Part shown: positions 33,725 through 41,830 of the stretch, piece by piece
Position numbering within the stretch: the stretch's first letter is position 1
Layout of the letters: each line of letters opens with the position of its first letter
Origin: Hymenobacter sp. GOD-10R
GTDB taxonomy: Bacteria > Bacteroidota > Bacteroidia > Cytophagales > Hymenobacteraceae
Assembly (NCBI RefSeq): GCF_035609205.1
Contig: NZ_CP141184.1
Location: forward strand, 1,302,001 to 1,366,000
Direction of reading: 5' to 3'
Length of the DNA: 64,000 nucleotides
The notes under the pieces: model-generated
The model's database searches: none
The model's input: only the letters and a program-made list of their open reading frames with translations
Told to the model about the DNA's origin: nothing
Position numbers and translations under genes: made by a program

Positions 33725-35128
33725 ATGAACAAACGCTTTACGCTGTTGCTAGCCACGCTGGGGCTGGTTTCTCCCACCCTTTTGCACGCCCAAAACGAGC
33801 TCGGTAACTTTTCGGCTACTGGCCGCGGTGGGGTCATCAACACCTTTGCTACCGATTACCAGGCCGTTGGCGTTAATCCGGCTAACCTAGGTCGGGCGGG
33901 CGGGGCGCGGGTGGCCTTCACGATAGGAGAGATTAGCGCGGCGGCTAACTCTCAGTCACTCACCCGCGACCAACTCAAAAGCTTTGTTTATGACCGCGAC
34001 CAGAAGCTGACGTTAGCCGATAAGCAGGGCTTGGCGCGCTCATTCACTTCTGATAATGCGCTTAATGTGAATGCCGGATCTACGGCGTTTGGTCTATCCG
34101 TACAATTGCCCGTGATTGGCGGCATTGCTGTGAGCAGTCGTCAGCGCGTAGTGGGGCACGTAGAGTTGAATAAAGACGCCGCCGAGCTCTTGTTCCTAGG
34201 CAGCCAAGCACCCATTTACGCCAACTACGACCCCAACAGTGGGAAAGTACCCCTGATTTCGGAAGTGCTGGCGGGCTCGGCCGTGCAGGCTTCCTTCCTG
34301 AACGAGTATAACATTGCTTGGGGTAAGAAGCTCCTTGATCTGCCGGCTTTTCAGCTGTCGGCGGGTGTGGGCTACCGCTACGTGCAAGGATTTGGCGTGC
34401 TGGATATTCGAATTCAACCCGGCGACCTAAAGGCGTACAGCTCTTTGTCGCCGGTGTTCAACATCGACTACAGCAGCATCAGCGCTGGCAACCCAAACTT
34501 CAACGCGCAAGTAGATGGCGGCTTGGAGAAAACCGGCAAGGGCCACGGCTTCGACCTAGGAGCAGCGGCCGAAATCGGTAAAATGATACGTGTTGGCTTG
34601 TCCGTCACCGACATCGGCCACATGACCTGGGAAGGCAATTTGCTGTCGGCCAACGACCAGAAGCTAAAAAAGCTAAACTCGACTGGGGTAGGCACTTACA
34701 ACTTCTTTAAGGAAGCGTCCGAAATCCTAGCTTCCGGCACCGACAGCTTGTTTCAGTACCAAGCTGGCCAAGCCCGTCGCGCCAACCTGCCGACCAAGCT
34801 GCGCGCCGGTTTTGGCGTGCGTATCAGCGAGTTTCTCGAAACCGGCCTCGACGTGACGCTGCCGCTTAACAGCGTGGCCGGCAACTACGTCTCGCCTTAC
34901 GTGGGCGCGGGCATTGACTATAGCCCCAAGCGCTGGTTGCGCCTGAGCAGTGGCCTAGCAGGCGGCGCCGGGTCACGGTTGAGCGTGCCGCTGGGCATCA
35001 CCTTCGTGAGCAAAGTGTATGAAGCCGGCTTCAGCACTCGCGATGTGCCCGGCCTGCTCACGGCAAAGAACCCGTACTTGTCGGTAGCTATGGGCGTGCT
35101 ACGGTTCAAATTTGGTAAGGCTGATTAA
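33725..35128 (+). CDS. DUF5723-family outer membrane beta-barrel protein
   Basis: About 467 residues from ATG 33725. The signal peptide ends LLHAQ near residue 20. The mature N-terminus (NELGNFSATGRGGVINTF, then VGVNPANLGRAG) is the pattern of FadL/PorV-like and DUF5723 barrels, followed by repeated amphipathic strands such as FQLSAGVGYRYVQGFG and KLRAGFGVRISEF. It is probably a barrel in the outer membrane, ligand unknown. A longer frame from 33647 adds 26 residues ahead of a complete signal and is not favoured. It is convergent with a beta-propeller gene through a short hairpin. Confidence 0.82.
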   Translation: MNKRFTLLLATLGLVSPTLLHAQNELGNFSATGRGGVINTFATDYQAVGVNPANLGRAGGARVAFTIGEISAAANSQSLTRDQLKSFVYDRDQKLTLADKQGLARSFTSDNALNVNAGSTAFGLSVQLPVIGGIAVSSRQRVVGHVELNKDAAELLFLGSQAPIYANYDPNSGKVPLISEVLAGSAVQASFLNEYNIAWGKKLLDLPAFQLSAGVGYRYVQGFGVLDIRIQPGDLKAYSSLSPVFNIDYSSISAGNPNFNAQVDGGLEKTGKGHGFDLGAAAEIGKMIRVGLSVTDIGHMTWEGNLLSANDQKLKKLNSTGVGTYNFFKEASEILASGTDSLFQYQAGQARRANLPTKLRAGFGVRISEFLETGLDVTLPLNSVAGNYVSPYVGAGIDYSPKRWLRLSSGLAGGAGSRLSVPLGITFVSKVYEAGFSTRDVPGLLTAKNPYLSVAMGVLRFKFGKAD

Positions 35129-35130
35129 GC

Positions 35131-35162
35131 CCGTAAGCACGCGCTCCGGTACGTGCCTACGG
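35131..35162. terminator. Short hairpin between convergent genes
   Basis: CCGTAAGCACG (35131-35141) and CGTGCCTACGG (35152-35162) pair at 10 of 11 positions plus a possible G-U. No T-tract. It overlaps the stop of the minus-strand gene. Confidence 0.5.
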
Positions 35163-36248
35163 ATTGCGGAGGAAGATGGGCAACCCTAGCTTGCTGCGGC
35201 GACCACCGAGGTTCAGGCCGTCATCAAGGTAGTTGCAGGCTTTGCCAGTTGCGTTGGGGTTTTGAATAACGCCTAGGTACGGGTTGTCCTCGCGGGCCAC
35301 ATAGATTTTGCCATCGGGGCCGAGCTGGAGGCTGCCTACTTTGCGGTTGGCGGAGTTGCCAACGGGCGTTGCTTTGTTGGTAGCTAAGTCAAATTGCCAC
35401 ACTTGGGCATTGCCGCCGCCAGTTCCGTTGCTACTGCCGTAGAGCTTAGTGCCATCGGGTGAAAACTCAACTCCGTAGGCTTCTTCGTACGGCCCAAAGG
35501 AGCGCGGCTTGCTGACTTGGCCCGTGCGCCGGTCGAAGTTGAACACTTCAAACTTGTTGCTCTCCCGCCACAAGGCACTAGCTAGCTTGGTGCCATCCGG
35601 CGAGAACTTAAGGCAGCCAATAGCGTTACGGCCCGGCCCGGCGTTCATGCTGCCCACGTTGCTCATCACCGGCTTGCCTGTCACTCCATCAGCCGTGACG
35701 AGGTAAGCTACAAAAGCGTTGGAGTTCCAGCGGTGCGCTAGCACCCACACGTCGCGCCCATTCTGGTGACGCACGGCCGCTAGCTTTTCAGCCACAGGCG
35801 TGATCAGCAGCAAATTGGCGCGGGGCACGTCGCCGAGGCCATTGTCGCGCGTCATGTCTACCACGGAGTAACGCAGGCCGTTCACGCCACCCTGCGGCGC
35901 CGTGGTAAAAACGTAAAACACGTTACCGCTGCCTGGGTCGGGCACAACGAGGGCGCTTTGCGTGCTAGAGCCGCTGCCCATCAGCTTGCGGCCATTGGGC
36001 ATTACCTGGTGCTGGCGGTTGAGGATGTTTTCGCCGTTGGTGTAAAACAGCAGCTGGCCACGGCTGGTAGTAGCTACAGCGCTGCCCTCGTAGGTGGTCA
36101 TTTTGCTGTCGAGCAGAGGAGTAGGCTGCACATCGGCAAAGGAGAGGCCCGCTTGCTGGCCAAAATACCAGATAGAATTTTCGCGTTGCGCTTGGGCCCG
36201 AAAGCCAGGCAAGCTCAGCAGCAAAAGCAGCAAAAAACGGTAACGCAT
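35157..36248 (-). CDS. Secreted WD40-like (PD40) beta-propeller protein
   Basis: A 363-residue exported protein. The signal peptide ends RAQAQ near residue 21. ENSIWYFGQQAGLSFA opens the mature chain, a pattern common at the start of gliding-motility-associated, type IX-secreted propeller proteins. Blades carry FSPDGTKLASALW, EFSPDGTKLYGSSNG and LGPDGKIYVARED. The usual PKD and C-terminal sorting domains are missing: the chain ends after SKLGLPIFLRNP, so this is the propeller alone. It could be a short paralogue or a truncated one. A good promoter lies at 36297-36327. Confidence 0.83.
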   Translation of the reverse strand: MRYRFLLLLLLSLPGFRAQAQRENSIWYFGQQAGLSFADVQPTPLLDSKMTTYEGSAVATTSRGQLLFYTNGENILNRQHQVMPNGRKLMGSGSSTQSALVVPDPGSGNVFYVFTTAPQGGVNGLRYSVVDMTRDNGLGDVPRANLLLITPVAEKLAAVRHQNGRDVWVLAHRWNSNAFVAYLVTADGVTGKPVMSNVGSMNAGPGRNAIGCLKFSPDGTKLASALWRESNKFEVFNFDRRTGQVSKPRSFGPYEEAYGVEFSPDGTKLYGSSNGTGGGNAQVWQFDLATNKATPVGNSANRKVGSLQLGPDGKIYVAREDNPYLGVIQNPNATGKACNYLDDGLNLGGRRSKLGLPIFLRNP

Positions 36249-36296
36249 AGGAGGGAGCAGGGAGAAAGAGCTAGTGCCAACAGGGAGCTAAGGCTA

Positions 36297-36327
36297 CAAA
36301 CGTAAGCCGTACCCTGAATCTTACAAA
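36297..36327 (-). promoter_or_regulatory. Promoter of the secreted propeller gene
   Basis: On the minus strand TTTG (36324-36327), 19 bases, TACGTTTG (36297-36304), 49 bases before the ATG. Full match to the Bacteroidota consensus. Confidence 0.72.
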
Positions 36328-36361
36328 CTATTCCTATTCCCGAAAGCCGTGCCGAAAAGTC

Positions 36362-37063
36362 TTAATCAGCAAGTGCGGGAGCCCGATAAAATCGGTAGCC
36401 CACCTCCAAGATGATCTGTTGCAAGTTTTGGTGCAGATAATGTTGTTGCTGCTGAAACTGAATCGTGCGCCGGTACTGCGTGAGGCCCCACTCGTAGCGG
36501 GCATTGATATCGAGCCGCCAGATACTCACGCCAGTGCCGGCTTGAAGCGCCGCCTGCACACGAGCCGGGGGCTCGGCAAGGGCATCGACAACAGCCTGGA
36601 CGTCGGGGTTGGTGTCTTGGTACCTATCTGTGTTACGAAGATGATAGCCAAGGCTAGGTCCGGCAAACAAGCGGAGCGGTCCTGCTTGATAACCCGCCAA
36701 TAAGCGTGCATCTAGGTGCCGGATTTGCTGACTGGCGTAGCTAAACGAGCCGCGGTCATAAGCTATTCCTATGGGTGTGGCTAGGGTTGAAACGTAGCCG
36801 ACTTCTGGCTGTGCATACCAACCACCCCGCCCCACTTGCCAGCGGCCAAAAAGCGTGATGCCGTTTCCCGTTTCATCATTCGACTGATCGAATTGCGGGT
36901 CGATGGTGACCGCCCCTAGTTTGTAAGCCGATTGGCCGGAATGCAGCCGCGCAATGTTGAAGCTGCCGCTCACTCCTAAAGCTTGTAGCTGCTGGCTCTG
37001 CGCGGTGCTGGCTAAGCCAAGCAAAAACAGCGCGGCCGTGGTAGTAATAAAGGTTTTTTGCAT
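36362..37063 (-). CDS. Outer membrane beta-barrel protein (PorT-like)
   Basis: About 233 residues from ATG 37061-37063. The signal peptide ends STAQSQQ. The mature chain has alternating strands of a small barrel, such as LFGRWQVGRGGWYAQPEVGY, LRLFAGPSLGYHLRN and INARYEWGLTQYRR, ending in a short aromatic strand (GYRFYRAPALAD). It fits the outer membrane beta-barrel family around PorT. No function can be assigned. The longer frame to 37141 adds 26 residues before a normal signal and is rejected. Confidence 0.8.
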   Translation of the reverse strand: MQKTFITTTAALFLLGLASTAQSQQLQALGVSGSFNIARLHSGQSAYKLGAVTIDPQFDQSNDETGNGITLFGRWQVGRGGWYAQPEVGYVSTLATPIGIAYDRGSFSYASQQIRHLDARLLAGYQAGPLRLFAGPSLGYHLRNTDRYQDTNPDVQAVVDALAEPPARVQAALQAGTGVSIWRLDINARYEWGLTQYRRTIQFQQQQHYLHQNLQQIILEVGYRFYRAPALAD

Positions 37064-37169
37064 GATAACGAAAGAATAAAATAGAGCAGATGAGGCACGA
37101 AAAGAATAGCAGTAAGGAAGTAATAAATTATTGGTTAACAAATAGAAATAAGCGTGTTAAGGCTCCTAG

Positions 37170-37706
37170 CTACACATCCCACTCGCCTGCTAGCAGCCTA
37201 GGTAGCAGTGGCTGCACAATGAGGTAAGTGGCACCCCAAAGGCGGTGGTCGCCGACCTGAAAAAAGGGAAAGCGAGCTGAAGCGTCCCGGTTAGGCGACC
37301 AGAATTCGCCTTCCTGCTGGGTACTAGGGTCGGCGAGGTGGCGCACACTTACTTCCAGTACTTCCGCAATTTCGTGCTCCATGGGCAGCCACGTCACGGG
37401 TGGCACAATGCGGCCCAGAAACGGCGTGATGAGGAAGTTGCTGGCGTAAGTAGGGATAGTGGGTAGCGTGTCGAGGATCTGCACATCGGTAGTGGGCAGG
37501 CCGGTTTCTTCCCACGTTTCGCGCAGGGCCGTATCGACGAGCGACGCGTCGGTGGGTTCCGGCTTGCCGCCGGGAAAAGCAAGTTGTCCGCCGTGAATAC
37601 CGAAGTCGCCGCGGCGCACTAGCACGAGTTGCAGTTCGCCAGCGGCATTACGATAAACAGGGACGAGCACGGCGGCTTGGCGGAGAGGAGCAGCAGAAAA
37701 ACGCAT
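37170..37706 (-). CDS. NUDIX hydrolase, CoA pyrophosphatase-like
   Basis: A 178-residue NUDIX enzyme. The NUDIX box runs GGKPEPTDASLVDTALRETWEETGL (about residues 46-70; key residues G, REx2EE, G). The preceding HGGQLAFPGG matches the NudL/CoA pyrophosphatase subgroup signature, so hydrolysis of CoA or acyl-CoA diphosphates is likely. Active-site metal is held by the Glu pair. It is cytoplasmic, and its promoter is shared in a divergent region with the reductase-like gene. Confidence 0.9.
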   Translation of the reverse strand: MRFSAAPLRQAAVLVPVYRNAAGELQLVLVRRGDFGIHGGQLAFPGGKPEPTDASLVDTALRETWEETGLPTTDVQILDTLPTIPTYASNFLITPFLGRIVPPVTWLPMEHEIAEVLEVSVRHLADPSTQQEGEFWSPNRDASARFPFFQVGDHRLWGATYLIVQPLLPRLLAGEWDV

Positions 37707-37726
37707 AATAGAAGCAAGAATAACGA

Positions 37727-37793
37727 CAAAAGTAGTGCACTAGCTAGCTCGGCGCTACGGGCTCTTAAGTAGAGGCGGGTACTCGTACCTTTG
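37727..37793. promoter_or_regulatory. Divergent -7 elements between NUDIX and reductase genes
   Basis: Minus-strand TACTTTTG (37727-37734), 20 bases before the NUDIX ATG, and plus-strand TACCTTTG (37786-37793), 25 bases before the reductase GTG. Both fit TAnnTTTG; no clear -33 TTG for either. Confidence 0.45.
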
Positions 37794-37818
37794 GTTCCAT
37801 CCTCCTGCTATACCACCC

Positions 37819-38964
37819 GTGCCTACTACCTACGACGTTGCCATTATCGGAGCCGGACCCGCCGGCACAGCTTGTGCGCTAGCGCTGCGCGGTAGCGGTC
37901 TGCGCGTTGTGCTGCTCGATCGGGCTAAGTTTCCCCGCGATAAAGTATGCGGCGACATCATTCCGAGCCCCGCGTTGAAAGCCTTGCGGATGCTCTCTAC
38001 GGAGCTGTACGAGGAAGTACTCGCGCTAACCCGCAAAGCCGAAGCCCCCACGAGCTGCCTGATCACGCCCGACGGTCACCAGGTACGGTTTCATTGGAAG
38101 GGCCGCACGTTCAACAGCGCCCGGTTGCACTTCGACGAACACCTACTGAACACGGTCAAGAAGCACACGGATGTGTGCGTGCTGGAAAGCAAGCCTGTAG
38201 TGGGGGTGGAGCTAGCTTCCGACCACGCGGTGCTGACCACCGCTGACGGCGACTTACTCACTGCACGCCTAATTATCGGCTGCGACGGCGCAAATTCGGT
38301 GGTGGCGCGCAAGCTCACGCCGCGCTCTTTCGATCGGACGCGGCACTGCGTGGCCGTACGTGCTTACTTCAGTGGCGTGACCAACATGCCTGACCGCACC
38401 AACGAGCTCTACTTTTTGCGCGAATACCTGCCGGGTTACTTCTGGGTTTTCCCGGTAGGTGAGGGCCTGTTCAACGTGGGCTTTGGCATGCTGTCGGCTA
38501 CCGCAGCGGCTCAGAAGCTAGACCTGAAGAAGGTTTTGCTGGCAATCGTGAAGGAGCATCCCCAAGTCGCCGGACGTTTTGCCGGAGCCACCCAGGTATC
38601 GGCTATTGGTGGGGCGGGGCTGCCGCTGGGCGGTACGCCGCGTCCCATTGCCGGTGCCGGCTTTCTGCTAGCCGGCGATGCGGCTTCGTTGGTAGAACCG
38701 CTGCTAGGGCACGGCATCGATACAGCGATGCAAAGCGGCATGCTGGCGGCTGAGCAGGCGAAGCGGTGTTTCGCCAGCCAGGACTTCAGCGCCGCTGTTA
38801 TGCAACACTACACCCAAGCGGTTCAGGAAAAGCTAGGTCGTAAGCTGGCCCGCAACTATTGGCTGATGCGCTTCCTCTCAAATAAGCCGAGAATAGTGAG
38901 TGCTAGCTTCCGGTTAGCTAGCAACTCACTCTTGCAGAAGTGGCTCGTGCGCGCTGTCGGCTAA
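37819..38964 (+). CDS. Geranylgeranyl-reductase-family FAD oxidoreductase
   Basis: A 381-residue flavoprotein. The FAD-binding motif is VAIIGAGPAGTACALAL (7-23), then DKVCGDIIPSPAL (about 41-53, with the conserved KxCGG-like Cys) and LIIGCDGANSVVAR. The C-terminal GFLLAGDAASLVEPLLGHGID is the FAD ribityl motif. The family reduces isoprenoid chains or oxidises quinol-linked substrates; in Bacteroidota it may act in menaquinone or lipid metabolism (inference). Start is a GTG. Convergent with the META lipoprotein gene 28 bases on. Confidence 0.88.
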   Translation: MPTTYDVAIIGAGPAGTACALALRGSGLRVVLLDRAKFPRDKVCGDIIPSPALKALRMLSTELYEEVLALTRKAEAPTSCLITPDGHQVRFHWKGRTFNSARLHFDEHLLNTVKKHTDVCVLESKPVVGVELASDHAVLTTADGDLLTARLIIGCDGANSVVARKLTPRSFDRTRHCVAVRAYFSGVTNMPDRTNELYFLREYLPGYFWVFPVGEGLFNVGFGMLSATAAAQKLDLKKVLLAIVKEHPQVAGRFAGATQVSAIGGAGLPLGGTPRPIAGAGFLLAGDAASLVEPLLGHGIDTAMQSGMLAAEQAKRCFASQDFSAAVMQHYTQAVQEKLGRKLARNYWLMRFLSNKPRIVSASFRLASNSLLQKWLVRAVG

Positions 38965-38992
38965 TGAAGAAGCTAGTACGAGGTAGCTGTAT

Positions 38993-39427
38993 TTACTCCG
39001 GCTGAAATACCAGTTGGGGCTTGGGGCTTTGCCCATCATACAGGCGCAAGCTGCCGTCGGCTACTTCGTAGCGAACAATGGTCGGTAGTGCCGCTAAGTA
39101 ACGGGCCGCTACCGTCGGGCTGCTGCAAGTAGGGGTGCCTAGGGTCAGCGGCGCTACGCTCATTTGTTGGGTGGCGGGCGTGTACGCAAACTTGCCGTTG
39201 AAAGTAGTACAAGTAGCTAGTCCATTTACTAAGTTGTTTGCCCTGAACTCGATGTAAGAATCAGTGTCGTAGCTGTAGCTGGAGGCCATTAGCGGAAAGT
39301 CGCCTACGTAGGCTAGCTTCCAGCGGGTATTTAGCAGCGTGCGTCCAGGCGCTAGATCGGAATCCTCCTGACAACTGACGGCTAGCAAAGCAACGCCTGC
39401 CAAACAACTGCTAAAGTGTCGACGCAT
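38993..39427 (-). CDS. META-domain lipoprotein (HslJ-like)
   Basis: A 144-residue lipoprotein. The signal ends LLAVSC with Cys19. The remainder is a META/HslJ domain: LLNTRWKLAYVGDF near 31-44, IEFRANNLVNGLATCTTFNGKFAY, and the closing SLRLYDGQSPKPQLVFQ. Internal cysteines at about 73 and 101 could form a disulfide. META proteins are envelope proteins with roles in stress or antibiotic tolerance in other bacteria; role here unknown. Confidence 0.88.
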   Translation of the reverse strand: MRRHFSSCLAGVALLAVSCQEDSDLAPGRTLLNTRWKLAYVGDFPLMASSYSYDTDSYIEFRANNLVNGLATCTTFNGKFAYTPATQQMSVAPLTLGTPTCSSPTVAARYLAALPTIVRYEVADGSLRLYDGQSPKPQLVFQPE

Positions 39428-39552
39428 AACCAGTTCTGTAAAGGGAATTTTCTAGGAAGATCAAGCGAACCTACGAAAGGTTGCATGAGCTAACTAGCCT
39501 CCGCCAACCATGCAACGAACAGGCTGGTAGCACAAAACACCCAGCGTGCGGC

Positions 39553-40344
39553 TTACCCAATGCTCCGAATTACGCCACCGTCTACGCGTACGGACGCGCC
39601 GTTGGTGGCGGAGGCGAGGGGGCTAGCTAGGTAAACTACCATGTTGGCTACTTCCTCGGTGGTTGCGAAGCGCTGTAGCAACGACGAAGGGCGGGCATGC
39701 TGGAAGAAATCGCGCTCGGCCTCTTCTGCCGACTTGCCTTCGGCTGCTAGCTTTTTGATAAAGTCTTGTACGCCTTCCGACGCCGTAGGACCGGGCAGCA
39801 CCGAATTGACCGTCACGTTAGTGCCTTTGGTAAGCTCCGCTAAGCCACGCGCCACGGCGAGCTGGGCCGTTTTGGTAGTGCCGTAGTGAATCATTTCTTC
39901 CGGAATTTGGAGTGCTGATTCGCTGGAGATGAACAGAATACGACCCCAGTTCTCGTTCAGCATCTGCGGGAAGTAATGACGTGAGAGGCGAACACCGCTC
40001 AGCACGTTCACCTCGAAAAACCGCATCCAATCCTCGTCGCTGATTTCGACAAACGACTTAGGCTCGAAGATGCCGATGTTATTGACCAAGATGTCAACCC
40101 GCGGTACTTCCTGCAAGAGCTGTTGCACCTGATTAGCCTGACCAAAATCGACGGCTACGCCGCGCATTTGAGCATTTGGCGTCTGGCGCTTGATGGTGCT
40201 GATAGCGTCTTGAATGCGGGCTTCCGTGCGACCCGTGATGATAATTTGGGCGCCTTCCGCGGCTAGGCCTTGGGCAATAGCAAGGCCGATGCCAGCGGTA
40301 GAACCGGTAACAAGTGCTGTTTTGTCGGTGAGTTGAAGGTTCAT
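39553..40344 (-). CDS. Short-chain dehydrogenase/reductase (SDR)
   Basis: A 263-residue classical SDR. The cofactor motif is TGSTAGIGLAIA (14-25; TGxxxGIG), then NNIG (near 89-92), the Ser-Tyr-Lys set with SSESALQIPEEMIHYGTTK (Tyr and Lys near 156 and 160) and the PGPT segment. Arg at GRTEARI after the second strand suggests NADP(H). Substrate unknown. It has a C-terminal VRVDGGVIRSIG typical of FabG-like members. Stand-alone on the minus strand, 110 bases after the L,D-transpeptidase-like gene's neighbour region. Confidence 0.93.
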   Translation of the reverse strand: MNLQLTDKTALVTGSTAGIGLAIAQGLAAEGAQIIITGRTEARIQDAISTIKRQTPNAQMRGVAVDFGQANQVQQLLQEVPRVDILVNNIGIFEPKSFVEISDEDWMRFFEVNVLSGVRLSRHYFPQMLNENWGRILFISSESALQIPEEMIHYGTTKTAQLAVARGLAELTKGTNVTVNSVLPGPTASEGVQDFIKKLAAEGKSAEEAERDFFQHARPSSLLQRFATTEEVANMVVYLASPLASATNGASVRVDGGVIRSIG

Positions 40345-40454
40345 GAGAACGTGAAGCTAGGTTGCACGAATGAACAAGCAACTACCCGGACTGTTCGGAG
40401 AAGCCCACAGGTACTGCTAGCGCGCGACGTGTTCTTTGCACGTACCCACGTCCG

Positions 40455-41186
40455 CTAGCGGATAGCATAGCTGCCAGTCGAATCTACCGTCACTTCCGGC
40501 AACGTGTGATGCTGGGCGAAGTATTCATACCCGGGTTGTAGGCTCTGCCAGAACGCGTAGTGCCTGCTCTGCTGACGAGCCATCAGATTGGCGTTGGTGA
40601 GAGCAAACGGGAAAATATGCACGGCAATGTGCTGCTGACCCGCATTATGTGCTTCTACGGCTAACACGTAGGCTTCTTGAATGAGCGCATCGGTAATGGG
40701 TAAGCAGCCAATAGTAACATCGGAGCCGTGGATGAAAATATCCTGGCCCGGATGCGCACTGCCTAAAAGCCGATCAGCAGCATTCGGGTAGTTCAGGCCC
40801 AACGACAAATAGTACAGGCTCTGCGGGTTGAAACGGTCGAGTTCGTAGAAGCCCTCCGGTACTTGCCCGTCGCCTTCCGTTCGCTTAGGACCTAGGGTGC
40901 CCGAGGTGCCCGCAATCGGATAAGTACGCAGCAACTGGTACGGTCCTTCGCCTTGGTTACGGCCCCACACCTCTAACTGCCGCCCAATCTTGAACGCCCG
41001 AAAGAATAGCTCCAGTCGGCTAGGTTCAATGTGGTGGCGCTGTAATACTACTTGCAGTGGCTTCCACGTAGCCGCATACGCCTCTCGTACCCGCGGATAC
41101 AAAAGCTGTTGGTCGCGAAAACAGGGCCCATCAAGTTGAGCACTGCAGGTAGAAAGCAAGAGCGTGGTAGCTAGCAGAAAGCGCAT
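40455..41186 (-). CDS. L,D-transpeptidase (YkuD, YafK-like)
   Basis: A 243-residue exported enzyme. A short signal (MRFLLATTLLLSTCSA, possibly lipoprotein-like at TCSA) is followed by a YkuD domain with the catalytic signature HGSDVTIGC (His153, Cys161) and the RTYPIAGTSGTLGPKRTEGDGQVPEG substrate-groove region (about 87-112). Like YafK/DpaA members, it may cut or form peptidoglycan cross-links between meso-DAP residues or detach envelope lipoproteins. Cell-wall context is supported by the AmpG-like permease further along. Single gene, no clear promoter seen. Confidence 0.85.
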   Translation of the reverse strand: MRFLLATTLLLSTCSAQLDGPCFRDQQLLYPRVREAYAATWKPLQVVLQRHHIEPSRLELFFRAFKIGRQLEVWGRNQGEGPYQLLRTYPIAGTSGTLGPKRTEGDGQVPEGFYELDRFNPQSLYYLSLGLNYPNAADRLLGSAHPGQDIFIHGSDVTIGCLPITDALIQEAYVLAVEAHNAGQQHIAVHIFPFALTNANLMARQQSRHYAFWQSLQPGYEYFAQHHTLPEVTVDSTGSYAIR

Positions 41187-41499
41187 GAAGGAGGCAAGGG
41201 CTTGCGTACTAGCAATGATTGGCTAGTGCGCAGCCAAAGCACAACGGCGCTGATGATATAATAAGTATACCTATGTTTAAATACTAAAAAGGATACAAGC
41301 TCGTAAGCCACATAGTGTATTCAATTGTATGCAATATGATTTGACGCGGTAAATATCCTGTTTAGGTGTTATTCAATCCAGCTAGGCGAAATATCCCATC
41401 TGGCGCGTCGATAGCCTTTTCCTTTGCATCATCAAATCAGAAGGTGTTCGACGCCTCGCTCCTTGCCTCTATTTCTCCTCCCTGTTCGATAAACATATT
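41187..41499. other. 313-base intergenic stretch
   Basis: AT-rich, with several TA-rich words near 41255-41345. I found no gene and no full promoter match. It lies between the divergent L,D-transpeptidase and the small secreted peptide, so it should hold both promoters. Homopurine and pyrimidine stretches precede the peptide ATG. Confidence 0.5.
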
Positions 41500-41688
41500 A
41501 TGCGCTCCTTCTTTACTCGTTTCGCTGCTCTCACCCTGCTGATGTTTGTGTTGTTGAGTACCACCACATTTGCCGCTACTCCCTACACCCGGGCTGCAGG
41601 CCGTGGTCATGCGTACACGCACCGTCCTTACTACAAGCAGTATCATGGTACAAAGTACCGTGGTTTGATGAGCCTGATGCGCAGATAA
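41500..41688 (+). CDS. Small basic secreted peptide
   Basis: A 62-residue protein. A signal peptide (MRSFFTRFAALTLLMFVLLS through FAA, about 26 residues) is followed by a mature peptide of about 36 residues rich in Tyr, His, Arg and Lys (YTRAAGRGHAYTHRPYYK, then QYHGTKYRGLMSLMRR). It is strongly basic. No family is known to me. Support for being real: an intact signal peptide, a long upstream gap, and a strong terminator about 84 bases downstream. Role unknown; antimicrobial, metal-binding or cell-surface binding are all possible. Confidence 0.6.
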   Translation: MRSFFTRFAALTLLMFVLLSTTTFAATPYTRAAGRGHAYTHRPYYKQYHGTKYRGLMSLMRR

Positions 41689-41771
41689 GCCTAGGTCTGA
41701 CGTCAGACATGCTAAGAGTTTTCGTGTAGCAACAGCTACCAAAAAGCATACACACCTATCCTTTTGCAACA

Positions 41772-41816
41772 CCGCCCCTGGTAAAGTCCTACGGATTACC
41801 AGGGGCGGCTTTTTTT
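41772..41816 (+). terminator. Intrinsic terminator after the small peptide gene
   Basis: CCGCCCCTGGTAA (41772-41784) and its complement (41796-41808), loop AGTCCTACGGA, then C and seven T. It ends the peptide transcript and lies just beyond the end of the convergent MFS gene. Confidence 0.92.
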
Positions 41817-41830
41817 AAGTGGCGCAGTTT

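Noticed and set aside
41437..41772. 111-codon minus-strand frame overlapping the small secreted peptide
   Set aside because: It runs through the terminator and the opposite peptide gene, and its protein has no coherent features.
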